Source: an uncultured Ilumatobacter sp. (GTDB lineage: Bacteria > Actinomycetota > Acidimicrobiia > Acidimicrobiales > Ilumatobacteraceae). From it: 64,000 nt of DNA. The stretch covers positions 1-64,000 of the forward strand of contig CAJQPY010000012.1 of NCBI GenBank assembly GCA_905480335.1, read 5' to 3'. Position 1 is the first letter of the stretch. The number at the start of each line of letters is the position of its first letter. The notes below the pieces were generated by a model that saw nothing but the letters and a program-made list of their open reading frames with translations, ran no database searches and had not been told where the DNA came from. Below, piece by piece: positions 41,317 to 50,186 of this stretch. A program made the position numbers and the translations under genes.

Positions 41317-42696
41317 ATGACCACGCTGGACACTCCCATCACAGGCCAGGATCTTCCCTGGCACCTGCGCGAAAACCGCGCACCGGTCAACGACGAGGTC
41401 ACGCTGACCGAACTTGAAGTTCGGGGATCAATCCCTGCAGACCTCAAGGGCCGTTATCTCCGCAACGGCGCGAATCCTCAGACGGGACAGTCTGAGCACT
41501 GGTTTCTTGGCGACGGGATGATCCACGGCATCGAACTGGCAGACGGCAAGGCGAACTGGTACCGCAACCGGTACGTGCGCACACCGATGTTCGCCAATCC
41601 CGGTGTCGAACGTATGGACCTCTACCTCAATCCCGAGACGATCCAGTTCAATTTCGAAGTCGGTGTCGCGAACACCCACGTCATCGGCCACGCCGGCCGG
41701 ATCTTCGCACTCGAGGAAGGATCATTCCCGTACGAGCTCAACTGCAACCTTGACACAGTCGGGGTACATACCTTCGACGGCAAGCTCACCACAGCGATGA
41801 CCGCGCACCCGAAGATCTGCCCCGAGACGGGTGAATTGCTGTTCTTCGGGTACAGCTCGTTGCCTCCGTACCTCACGTACCACCGGGTCAGCGCAGCCGG
41901 TGAGCTGCTGCAGTCAACCGAGATCACAGTCGGTGGGCCGACGATGATGCACGACTTCACCGTGTCTCGCGACCACTCTGTCTTCTTCGATCTCCCGGCC
42001 ATCTTCGACATGGAGCTCGCGATGTCCGGCGGCATGCCGATTCGCTGGAGCGACGAATACCCGGCCCGCATGGGCGTAATGCCGCGTGAGGGCAGCGACG
42101 CCGACGTCCAGTGGTTCGACGTCGACCCCTGCTACATGTTCCACTCTCTCAACGCCCACGACGAAGGCGACGAGACCGTTATCCGCGGCTGTCGGATCAA
42201 CGAAATCTGGCGTGAAAGCGCCGACATCGGGGACCCGGACAGCGCCACTGCCGAGGACATGCCGAAGATGTGGGAGTGGCGACTAAATCGGGCAACCGGC
42301 GCGGTGAGTGAGAGCCAGCTTGACGACCGCCCGTCGGAGTTCCCGCAGGTCCCCGACGCCTACGTCGGCCTGGCGAGCCGGTACGGCTACTCAATGTCAA
42401 CGACGCTCGACGGCGACGCCGGTGAAATCTTCAAGTACGACCTCGACAACGGTGCAGCCCGCACATCACACCGCTACCCAAGAGGTCAAACGCCTGGGGA
42501 AGCGCGATTCGTGGCCGCAGAGAAGGGCGCCAGCGAAGACGACGGCTACCTGATGACGTTTGTTCACGATGAGAACACCAACACCTCGCACCTCAGCATC
42601 CTCGACGCGTCCGACGTGGCTGCAGAGCCGTTGGCCGAGGTGCACCTGCCGCGCCGCGTTCCCGCCGGGTTCCACGGCAGCTGGATTGCCGACTGA
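41317..42696 (+). CDS. Carotenoid oxygenase (RPE65/CCD family)
   Basis: 459 aa. The four iron-binding histidines appear in TAHPKICPE, MMHDFTVS, MFHSLNAHD and GFHGSW, with family text YLRNGANPQ, HWFLGDGMIHGI. It cleaves a double bond of a carotenoid, stilbene or lignin-type substrate using oxygen. It is first in an operon with a TetR gene 3 bases behind; the operator and TetR suggest induction by substrate. No carotenoid synthesis genes are adjacent. Confidence 0.92.
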   Translation: MTTLDTPITGQDLPWHLRENRAPVNDEVTLTELEVRGSIPADLKGRYLRNGANPQTGQSEHWFLGDGMIHGIELADGKANWYRNRYVRTPMFANPGVERMDLYLNPETIQFNFEVGVANTHVIGHAGRIFALEEGSFPYELNCNLDTVGVHTFDGKLTTAMTAHPKICPETGELLFFGYSSLPPYLTYHRVSAAGELLQSTEITVGGPTMMHDFTVSRDHSVFFDLPAIFDMELAMSGGMPIRWSDEYPARMGVMPREGSDADVQWFDVDPCYMFHSLNAHDEGDETVIRGCRINEIWRESADIGDPDSATAEDMPKMWEWRLNRATGAVSESQLDDRPSEFPQVPDAYVGLASRYGYSMSTTLDGDAGEIFKYDLDNGAARTSHRYPRGQTPGEARFVAAEKGASEDDGYLMTFVHDENTNTSHLSILDASDVAAEPLAEVHLPRRVPAGFHGSWIAD

Positions 42697-42699
42697 CGC

Positions 42700-43260
42700 A
42701 TGGCGCTCCTCTCATCGGAGCGGATTGTCGACACTGCTAAGGAGATCGTTCGCACCGAGGGCCACGAGAGGCTCTCGGTGCGCGGTCTTGCACGTCAACT
42801 CAAGGTCACTGCGCCGGCGATCTACGATCACATGGAGTCGAAAGACGCTGTGCTGCGTGCTGTGGCAGCGGCCGGCTACGACGAGCTTCGTGCTGGGTAC
42901 TCGACGACTGCTGGTACTTCTATTGAGCGGATGCGGGAGCGGGCCGCTGCGTACGTTGAGTTCGCACGAAATCGGCCGGAATTATTCCGGTTGATGTTTA
43001 TGTTCCGACCAAATGCGATCGCCATCGAGGCTGACAACGAACTGGGCGCTGCGACGGACGTGTTCGAGGCCGGGCTGGACGACGTCCGGCAGGCCATCGC
43101 CGACGGATCGCTAGTCGATCGCGACCCCATCCAGATCACGCTCACGTTGTGGGCGGCGATCCATGGCGTCGCCACGGTGTCGATCGTGGCCCCGCCAGTT
43201 GCCGATGTGGTCGCGGCCGATGTGATCGATGCGATGTTTCGAGGGCTCCGCCCAGACTGA
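42700..43260 (+). CDS. TetR-family regulator
   Basis: 186 aa. N-terminal helix-turn-helix: IVDTAKEIVRTEGHERLSVR, GLARQLKVTAPAIYDHMESK; the C-terminal ligand domain (from about residue 75) resembles TetR_C_13/WHG-type: RMRERAAAYVEFARNRPELF, RLMFMFRP. Starts 3 bases after the carotenoid oxygenase stop. It likely represses the operon at the palindrome 41256-41272; the ligand is unknown. Confidence 0.9.
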   Translation: MALLSSERIVDTAKEIVRTEGHERLSVRGLARQLKVTAPAIYDHMESKDAVLRAVAAAGYDELRAGYSTTAGTSIERMRERAAAYVEFARNRPELFRLMFMFRPNAIAIEADNELGAATDVFEAGLDDVRQAIADGSLVDRDPIQITLTLWAAIHGVATVSIVAPPVADVVAADVIDAMFRGLRPD

Positions 43261-43317
43261 CCGGAAACATCCCTCGGCGGGCCACGTGGCCCCTGATCGA
43301 TACGGTCGCTTGAAACT

Positions 43318-44547
43318 ATGGCTGACCTCACGACCGCTCGAATGTCTGCGGGGGCTCGATCCCACGGCCGTCGAACGTGGCCGATCGTAGCGCTCGGCAC
43401 GATGTGTAGTGCCCTCCCGGTCTTCTTGACCGGTGCGCTCGGCGTGCAACTCAACGATGATGTCGGGCTGTCGGCCACCCAGATCGGTCTCGCAATGGGC
43501 GCCTCGTTCACGGCCGCAGCGCTCCTATCGGCACCGATGGGACGCGTTGCCGAACTGCTCGGACCCCGCCGAGGCTTCCGCCTCGGGATCGCCTCATCGG
43601 CCTCGTCGATGCTTGGTATCGCTGCGTTTGTCCGAAGTTTCTGGCAGCTCGCTGCTCTGCTGACTGTGGCCGGGATGGCAAATGCACTCAACCAGCCCTC
43701 GGCGAACCTGATGCTCGCAACGCACATAGAACCCAGTCGGCTGGGATTTGCGCTGGCCACGAAGCAATCGGGCATGCCCGCCGCAGCGCTAGTCGGCGGA
43801 GCTGCGGTCCCAGCGGTCGCGCTCACCGTCGGATGGCAGTGGGCGTATGTGTCCGGTGCGGTGGTGGCGATCCTCACCATCGCATGCTTCCCGGGCGACG
43901 TGGGCGATCGATCGATTCGCAACACGAGCATGACCGACTCTGGTGCCCGCCGCGCTACGAGGCCTGACCTCGGTGTTCCGCTGCTCGTGCTCTACGCGAC
44001 GGTTGGCATGCTGGGTGCGACGAGCGCCGGCGCAATGGTTGGCTTCATTACCAGCGGGGCGGAGGCATCCGGCCTTGACCCTGGCCTTGCCGGCCTCGTG
44101 TTGAGTCTCGGTTCATCCATTGGCATCATCAGTCGGCTCGCGCAAGGCTGGCAAGTTGACCGGTTTGGCATCCTTCCTATTCAACGACTCGTCTGGCTCT
44201 ACGGGTTGGGAGCAGTAGGTGTGCTCATGCTTGCGATTGACGTGCCGCTGACCTATCTCCTTGCGCCCATTCCGGCGTTCGCTTTCGGGTGGTCATGGCC
44301 GGGTCTGTTCAATCTCTCGGTCGTTCGGAACAATCCATCCGCGCCTGCTGCGGCGACGGGTATCAGTCAGATCGGCGTGTTCGTCGGAGCGGCGCTCGGG
44401 CCAGCGGTCGGCGGTGTGATCATCGACAACGGCAGCTACCGGCTGCTGTGGCTGTTCGGAGCAAGTACGCTGTCAGCGGGGTCGGTGCTCGCCGTGTACC
44501 TACGGAGCCGGATCATCGCAGCGCGTGGTCAGACCGCACCTGCCTGA
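43318..44547 (+). CDS. MFS transporter
   Basis: 409 aa with about twelve membrane helices, e.g. IVALGTMCSALPVFLTGALG (helix 1), ALLSAPMGRVAELLGPRRGF (loop 2-3 signature), and ATGISQIGVFVGAALGPAVG in the second half. Substrate unknown; the position after the TetR gene suggests uptake or export of a related compound. It stands 57 bases after the TetR stop, so may share its transcript. Confidence 0.87.
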   Translation: MADLTTARMSAGARSHGRRTWPIVALGTMCSALPVFLTGALGVQLNDDVGLSATQIGLAMGASFTAAALLSAPMGRVAELLGPRRGFRLGIASSASSMLGIAAFVRSFWQLAALLTVAGMANALNQPSANLMLATHIEPSRLGFALATKQSGMPAAALVGGAAVPAVALTVGWQWAYVSGAVVAILTIACFPGDVGDRSIRNTSMTDSGARRATRPDLGVPLLVLYATVGMLGATSAGAMVGFITSGAEASGLDPGLAGLVLSLGSSIGIISRLAQGWQVDRFGILPIQRLVWLYGLGAVGVLMLAIDVPLTYLLAPIPAFAFGWSWPGLFNLSVVRNNPSAPAAATGISQIGVFVGAALGPAVGGVIIDNGSYRLLWLFGASTLSAGSVLAVYLRSRIIAARGQTAPA

Positions 44548-44563
44548 GTCGGGTGCTGACGTC

Positions 44564-44569
44564 TACGCT
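44564..44569 (+). promoter_or_regulatory. -10 box TACGCT of leaderless PhyH-like gene
   Basis: TACGCT, then 7 bases, then GTG at 44577, whose frame gives the family N-terminus. Confidence 0.55.
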
Positions 44570-44576
44570 TTTGCGA

Positions 44577-45391
44577 GTGGGAGAGCGGCCGGGAGGCCGA
44601 TACATCGTCAACGAAGAGGAACGGTGCCGCTTTGCCGAGGACGGTTACGTCCATCTGGCGGTGTCCTGTCCGAGGACGAGGTCGCAGCGCTCGACCCGGT
44701 CTACGACGCTTTCATGAGTGGTAAAATCGACGCCGTCGGGTGCGACTTGTGCGACATAGTGACGGGAAACTTTGGCACCGACCCATCGGACTACGTGGTC
44801 TTCAACGTCATGCTGCCCCGCAGATACCACCCCGATGGGCAGGGGAATGTCTTCGAACGCGTCGGCCGCTCGATTGCTGAGCAGCTCTGTGGCGAGGGGA
44901 TGACGCTCGACTTCGAGCAGTTGCTCGCCAAACAACCTGGGCGCGAAGACGCCGTGTTCGCCTGGCATCAGGACCAGGCGTACTGGATCAACACCGACGA
45001 CCGTCGGACCGCGACCTGCTGGTTGGCGCTCGATGACTCAACCGTCGATAACGGCTGCATGCAGTTTCTTCCCGGGAGTCATCGCGAGGCCATGCGACCC
45101 CATCGGCCGGCTGAGATGAACCGTGAGGAACAGCACACGCTGGTCACCGAACTGCGCGCCGATGATGTGCTCCGGTCCGTTCCGATTCTGAGCGGTGACA
45201 TCACCGTCCACAACGAGGGTGTGCTCCACGGTTCGGCCGGGAACCGTACGTCCGACTCTCGTCGCTGGGCGTACATCAACGCATACCGGTCGGTCGAAAC
45301 GGTTCGCCAGGAGCGGGCGCTCGGATTCACGCACTCCCATAACGACGACCAAAGCGTGCTGAGCCGAGTCGACGGCCTCCTCGTCGATTAA
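44577..45391 (+). pseudogene. Phytanoyl-CoA dioxygenase-like gene with apparent frameshift
   Basis: From GTG 44577 the frame reads VGERPGGRYIVNEEERCRFA EDGYVHLA in pieces, the usual PhyH N-terminus, then leaves the family at about 44660. The next frame, one base off, continues with VLSEDEVAALDPVYDAFMSG and the catalytic parts: iron ligands in FAWHQDQAYW and HNEGVLHGSAGNR, and FLPGSHRE. One missing G at CTGGCG-GTGTCC (44655-44666) would restore a single protein of about 272 aa with HLAGVLSEDEV. So either a sequencing error, a real inactivating deletion, or a frameshift site. If intact, an Fe(II)/2-oxoglutarate hydroxylase. Confidence 0.8.
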
Positions 45392-45510
45392 CGGTCGGCT
45401 CGCCGTCGGCCTGGCTCCCGTTGACGAGGTGATGAGACGGTGAAGTCGGGCTTGACTGGGAGGCGTGGTCCGAGGACTGAGTACCGTGGTCGGCGACGAA
45501 GGGGAGCACG

Positions 45511-47256
45511 ATGTCTGACCTGATCATTCGCAACGGCACGATCATTGATGGGACTGGAGCACCGCGGCGACGCTCCGACGTGGCGATCGTTGGTGATCGG
45601 GTGGTCGCAGTCGGCGACGTGTCCGCCCACGAACCCGCGGCTCGTGAGATCGACGCATCCGGCCTTATCGTCACCCCGGGATGGGTCGACATCCACACCC
45701 ACTACGACGGACAGGTCACCTGGGACCCTGATCTCGCGCCGTCATCGATAAACGGGGTCACGTCGATTGTGATGGGTAACTGTGGCGTCGGGTTCGCACC
45801 GGCGCGTCCGGACCGGCATGACTGGTTGATCCAGCTGCTCGAAGGCGTCGAGGACATTCCGGGCTCTGCCCTTACGGAGGGCATGACCTGGGGGTGGGAG
45901 AGCTTCGACGAGTACCTCGACGTGCTCGACACTTTGTCGTGGACTGTCGACGTCGGTGCACAGGTGCCGCACGCGGCGCTGCGCACGTACGTGATGGGCG
46001 AGCGTGGCGCCGACCACCAATCCGAGGCGTCCGCCGAGGAGATCGAGACGATGTGTGCGCTGACCGAGTCGGCGATCCGTAACGGCGCGCTCGGGTTCAC
46101 CACCTCGCGCACGTGGGCGCACCGCACGTCGTCGGGGGAGTCGATCGGCACCCTGCGCGCCACGGCTGACGAAGTTGTCGGCATTGCAAAGGCGCTCGAC
46201 CGCGCCGACGCCGGCGTGATCCAGTTGATCTCCGACGTGTACCAGTCTGGCGACGACGAGTTGGTCGAACGCGAACTTGACCTACTCGGACGCATCGTCA
46301 ACGAGGTCGATCGCCCGCTGAGCTTCACCGTTCAGCAGAACGACGAGACACCAAACCGGTGGCGTGAGCTCGTTGGGCGGATTGAGCAGTGGTCGGCCGC
46401 TGGAGCCGAGGTGCGTGCCCAGGTCGCCGTCCGTCCAATCGGCGTGCTGCTCGGGCTCGACGCAACAGCCAATCCGCTCCGCCGATGTCCGACCTATGCT
46501 CGCCTGCACGACCTGTCGGTCGACGAGCGTGTCGCGCACCTCGCCGACCTGGCGACGCGTGCGGCGATCATCGCCGAACACGCCGAGGTCCGGGTGCGTG
46601 ACTTCCCCGCGTTGATCCACGCCGGCTTCGATCGGATGTACCCGCTTACCGACCCGCCGAACTACGAACCGACGCCGGAGGACAGCGTGGCCGGCCTGGC
46701 CGCCGCCGAGGGCATCGATCCGGTCGAGAAGATGTACGACCTGATGCTCGCCGACGAGGGACGCCAACTGCTCTACATGCCGTTGATGAACTATGCGAAA
46801 GGTGACCTCAACGACGTGCGGGAGATGATCCTCTCCGAGCACTCGATATTCGGCCTGTCTGACGCCGGCGCCCACTGCAATGTCATCTCCGATGGCACGT
46901 TTCCCACCACGGCTATCACTCACTGGACGCGCGACCGCACGCGAGGCGAGCAGCTCGACCTTGAGTTCGTGGTCCATCAGCAGACACAGCGGACCGCTGC
47001 GCACGTCGGCTGGCGTGATCGAGGCGTGATCGCTCCCGGGTACCTCGCTGACCTAAATGTGATCGATCATGAGCGTCTCGCGTTGAAGCCGCCGCAGCTG
47101 GTCGATGACCTGCCGGCGGGTGGGGCGCGGTTAATGCAGTCGGCACACGGCTATGTCGTCACGATCAAGCGAGGACGGGTCACCGTCGAGAACGGCGAAC
47201 TGACCGGCGATCGCCCCGGCCACCTCCAACGCGGCGCACGCCCCGCCCCCACCTGA
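45511..47256 (+). CDS. N-acyl-D-amino-acid deacylase-like amidohydrolase
   Basis: 581 aa. Amidohydrolase-3/D-aminoacylase family: starts MSDLIIRNGTIIDGTGAPRR, metal site GWVDIHTHYDGQVTWDPDLA, MGNCGVGFAPAR, then FGLSDAGAHCNVISDG and the C-terminal PGYLADLNVIDHERL. It hydrolyses N-acyl amino acids or related amides with a zinc centre. SD GGGGAG lies 9 bases before the ATG. Common in accessory catabolic regions of actinomycetes; substrate not determinable. Confidence 0.9.
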   Translation: MSDLIIRNGTIIDGTGAPRRRSDVAIVGDRVVAVGDVSAHEPAAREIDASGLIVTPGWVDIHTHYDGQVTWDPDLAPSSINGVTSIVMGNCGVGFAPARPDRHDWLIQLLEGVEDIPGSALTEGMTWGWESFDEYLDVLDTLSWTVDVGAQVPHAALRTYVMGERGADHQSEASAEEIETMCALTESAIRNGALGFTTSRTWAHRTSSGESIGTLRATADEVVGIAKALDRADAGVIQLISDVYQSGDDELVERELDLLGRIVNEVDRPLSFTVQQNDETPNRWRELVGRIEQWSAAGAEVRAQVAVRPIGVLLGLDATANPLRRCPTYARLHDLSVDERVAHLADLATRAAIIAEHAEVRVRDFPALIHAGFDRMYPLTDPPNYEPTPEDSVAGLAAAEGIDPVEKMYDLMLADEGRQLLYMPLMNYAKGDLNDVREMILSEHSIFGLSDAGAHCNVISDGTFPTTAITHWTRDRTRGEQLDLEFVVHQQTQRTAAHVGWRDRGVIAPGYLADLNVIDHERLALKPPQLVDDLPAGGARLMQSAHGYVVTIKRGRVTVENGELTGDRPGHLQRGARPAPT

Positions 47257-47283
47257 TTTGCCCGGTCGCGGCACCGGCAAATC
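47255..47283. terminator. Bidirectional terminator-like hairpin
   Basis: GATTTGCCCGGT and ACCGGCAAATC pair over 11 bp with one bulged C, loop CGCGGC, overlapping the stop of the amidohydrolase gene. A partial repeat of the same GATTTGC...GCAAATC element lies just downstream, before the convergent esterase end. Confidence 0.65.
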
Positions 47284-47334
47284 ATTGAAGACGCAACGAT
47301 TTGCTGGGGCCAGGACGCATTAAATCACGGCAAA

Positions 47335-48501
47335 TCAGCGAGAGCGGGCGAGTTTGAGTGCTTGTCCGCCGAGACGTATGAGGCGGATGTCGGCGAAGGG
47401 GGTGGAGGTGCGCGTGTTGTCGTTGGTGACGAACCCGATCGCCAAGTCGGTCTCCGGGTCGGCCCATGCCCCGGACCCGCCGAATCCGAAGTGCCCGAAT
47501 GAGCGCTTGGCGAGTCGGCCCACCGTGAACGCTCGGTGATACCCGAGCCGCCATTTCATGTTGATTTTGATCACGAAGTCGCGCTGGTCGACCTGCAATT
47601 CGGTGAGTCGAGCGGCGGACTCCTCTGACATGATCCGCACCTCATCGATCGCGCCACCACCGCCGAGCGCAGCGTATAGACGAGCGAGCGAACGCGCCGT
47701 GAACGTGCCGTTGACAGCGGGGATCTCAGCGCCGTAACCGCGGTCGTCACGTAGGATCTCCATTAATCCGTCGACGAGCAACGCGTCGGCCATCGGCTCA
47801 AGCGACTTGATCCGCCCAAGTCGATCAATCCGCTGCTGCGCCTTGGCACCCTCGCTGCCGTTGACGTCGGGTTTGAGCGTAGCGATCCGGCTGCGCTCCG
47901 TCTTCGGGGTGCGGATGTAGAGGCCATCTAGGCCGAGCGGTTGTGCGAGTTCGGTGTCGATGAATTCTGACAACGACATCCCTGACACATTCCGCACGAT
48001 ATTGCCGACCAGCCATCCGAACGTGATGCCGTGGTACCCCGGTCCCGTTCCGGGCGCCGGATTGGGCGCTTGGGCGGCGAGCACCGACACCATATGCTCC
48101 CAGTCGAGGAGCTCAGAGGCGTCGTCGACTACACCGCGCAGCCTGTGTAGCCCGGCCGTGTGGGTGAGTAGCTGGCGAACGGTCACTGACTCCTTGCCCG
48201 CAGCGGCGAACTCTGGCCAGTAGGTGGCGACCGGAGCGTCGATGTTGACCAGGCCTCGGTCGGCGAGGACGTGCAGCGCCGTTGCCGTGATCCCCTTGGT
48301 GGTCGAAAAGCTCACTGCCAACGTGTCCTCGGCCCATCGCCCACCCTGCTCATCGCGCCGGCCGCCCCAGACATCGACCACCTTCTCACCCCGGTGGTAT
48401 ACGCAGAGGGACCCGCCGAAGCGACCGTCCGCATTGAGGTATTTCGACAACAGCGGTGTCAACCCTCCGAAGTCGGGATGAACGGTTCCGTCGAGCAACA
48501 T
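47335..48501 (-). CDS. Serine beta-lactamase-like esterase (EstB type)
   Basis: 388 aa. The class C-like motif S66-T-T-K69 is in AVSFSTTKGITATA, the second motif is GPGYHGITFGWL (Y-H-G form of the YxN motif), and family text GHFGFGGSGAWADPETDLAI follows near the end. Such enzymes are esterases rather than antibiotic-degrading. No signal peptide, so cytoplasmic. The ATG at 48501 has a leaderless -10 box 7 bases upstream. Confidence 0.9.
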   Translation of the reverse strand: MLLDGTVHPDFGGLTPLLSKYLNADGRFGGSLCVYHRGEKVVDVWGGRRDEQGGRWAEDTLAVSFSTTKGITATALHVLADRGLVNIDAPVATYWPEFAAAGKESVTVRQLLTHTAGLHRLRGVVDDASELLDWEHMVSVLAAQAPNPAPGTGPGYHGITFGWLVGNIVRNVSGMSLSEFIDTELAQPLGLDGLYIRTPKTERSRIATLKPDVNGSEGAKAQQRIDRLGRIKSLEPMADALLVDGLMEILRDDRGYGAEIPAVNGTFTARSLARLYAALGGGGAIDEVRIMSEESAARLTELQVDQRDFVIKINMKWRLGYHRAFTVGRLAKRSFGHFGFGGSGAWADPETDLAIGFVTNDNTRTSTPFADIRLIRLGGQALKLARSR

Positions 48502-48508
48502 GCGGGCA

Positions 48509-48514
48509 ACGATA
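48509..48514 (-). promoter_or_regulatory. -10 box TATCGT of leaderless esterase gene
   Basis: Minus-strand TATCGT, then 7 bases, then ATG at 48501. Confidence 0.55.
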
Positions 48515-48596
48515 TTGGGAAGTCAACGGTTCAAGGTGTGTGTTTAACAGCACCGCTCTCGTGGTCGGGGCATGCGTTGTCTGACCGACAATGTGC

Positions 48597-48956
48597 TCAC
48601 CGGTGAGTAAGGGCGGCCCGGCCGGCCACGATCGGCAAGTCGAGGAACGTCGCGACTCCCGGTGCCCGATCAATGAGATACGGCACAGCGTTGATGGCGT
48701 GCGCCGCGGTGGATGCGAGCACGTTGCGGTTCCATCCGTGTTTCAAGTCGACGAATATCTTCGGTTCGCCGAGGATCCGGACCGACCAATCGCCCTCAGG
48801 CCACTCTGGTGCCGCCTGTTCATGGATCCGCCAGACTGTCTCCTGGCTGACGATGGGGACGTCGTCGACCATCGTGTCCCAGCGGAAGCGTTGACCGGCG
48901 ATCGTCCCGGCGGCGACTCGTCTGGCAGCGGCGTCGAGATCGACGTCGGTTGACGG
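48597..48956 (-). pseudogene. C-terminal remnant of a dihydrodipicolinate-reductase-like dehydrogenase
   Basis: 119 open codons with no usable early start. Text: DVDLDAAARRVAAGTIAGQR, then FRWDTMVDDVPIVSQETVWR, VRILGEPKIFVDLKHGW and AAHAINAVPYLIDRAPGVAT. This recalls the C-terminal half of NAD(P)-dependent dihydrodipicolinate-reductase-like proteins. The N-terminal nucleotide-binding half is absent; an in-frame TGA stands at 48957-48959. Decayed gene. Confidence 0.6.
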
Positions 48957-49050
48957 TCATCCGCTGACGGTGCCCGGGCTGGAAGCGATTCGCGAACTGT
49001 CGTGTCGTGATCTGGTCGCCGATCATCGATTACCCGTCACCTTTCGCCCG

Positions 49051-49056
49051 TATTCT
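49051..49056 (+). promoter_or_regulatory. -10 box TATTCT of leaderless PAP2 gene
   Basis: TATTCT, then 8 bases, then GTG at 49065. Confidence 0.45.
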
Positions 49057-49064
49057 GGTCAGCC

Positions 49065-50006
49065 GTGACGTCCCCGATCTCGCCGTCAATGTCAGCTGTC
49101 CATGTGCACCTGCGATCGCTCCTGCTGGTGGTGGCCGGTTCCGTGATTATCTTCATCGCGAACTACTTCTTCTTCGTGCGAACGACGCTCGGTCAAGAGC
49201 TCGATGACGCCGCGCTCGTCGGCGGCGAACAGCGGCCACAGGGAGTCGTGAGTGAGGCGTGGGAACTCCTCGACGTCATCAGCGTCGCGTCGCTGGCAGC
49301 GGCGTGCGCTACGATCGGTTTGGTCTCGTTGCTCCGGCGGCGCTTTGCGTTGGCGATCGCCATCCTGACCGCGATCGGCGTTGCGAACGTGCTCACCCAA
49401 CTCCTCAAACGAGTGATGCTGGAGCGGCCGGACTTGACCGGGACCGGCGATCTCAACAGTCTCCCGAGCGGCCATGCAACGGTCGCTGCGACGGTCGCAG
49501 TCGGCGTGGTGGCGGTGTCCGCCCCGCGCTGGCGGTCGATGGTCGCTCTCGTCGCGTGGCTGTTTCCGGTCGCGGTCGGCGTGGCTGTGGTGATCGCCGG
49601 TTGGCATCGACCATCCGACTCGATTGCTGCCTTCTGTGTGGTGCTTGGGGTAACCGCTGCTGCGCTCGCGTGTGTGGTCGCCGTCTTCGGTTTCGACCAT
49701 GGCGAGCGCCCATCGGCGTGGTTCCGGCGTTCGGTCCTGACGCTCGTCGGCATTGTCATTGCTGTGCTCGTTGCGCTGAGCCTCGCCGGTCTCTGGCTCG
49801 TCCGCGACCAACTGCGTGACGGTGACCTCTCGGCCCGGTGGGACTCAGTTGCCTTTGCTTCAGCCGCTGCGGCGATCTTCGCCGGGGCAGGTCTGATGTT
49901 GCTGTTGCTCGTGGCATCGGTGCGGGGGATGGCCATCGGACACGGTGGTTGGCATCGCGATGCCATCGCCGAGGCAGAAGCGCCCGCAACCGTCGATTCG
50001 CCCTGA
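49065..50006 (+). CDS. PAP2-type membrane phosphatase
   Basis: 313 aa with about seven membrane helices. The three PAP2 motifs are present: KRVMLERPDL, LPSGHATVAATVAVG and AGWHRPSDSIAAF. It removes phosphate from a lipid such as phosphatidate or undecaprenyl pyrophosphate at the outer membrane face. An extra pair of helices follows the domain (residues about 215-300), longer than minimal PAP2 proteins. Transcribed alone. Confidence 0.88.
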   Translation: MTSPISPSMSAVHVHLRSLLLVVAGSVIIFIANYFFFVRTTLGQELDDAALVGGEQRPQGVVSEAWELLDVISVASLAAACATIGLVSLLRRRFALAIAILTAIGVANVLTQLLKRVMLERPDLTGTGDLNSLPSGHATVAATVAVGVVAVSAPRWRSMVALVAWLFPVAVGVAVVIAGWHRPSDSIAAFCVVLGVTAAALACVVAVFGFDHGERPSAWFRRSVLTLVGIVIAVLVALSLAGLWLVRDQLRDGDLSARWDSVAFASAAAAIFAGAGLMLLLLVASVRGMAIGHGGWHRDAIAEAEAPATVDSP

Positions 50007-50186
50007 ACCGGCTGCGTGGCATCACCGCTTTTCGCTTCGGTCATTTGGATCGCTCAGATCAGACGGGGACAAACGGTTGCAGCACCCATCAGGCCCGCGA
50101 GCACACGGTTGGTAGCAGGATCGTTAACGCGATCAAAACCATGCCCGATTATCCGCCGAGGTCGGAGCCGATCCGGCCCGACGGCG

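Noticed and set aside
47300-47340. Second GATTTGC/GCAAATC repeat as a separate regulatory element
   Set aside because: Better explained as a partial repeat of the bidirectional terminator next to it.
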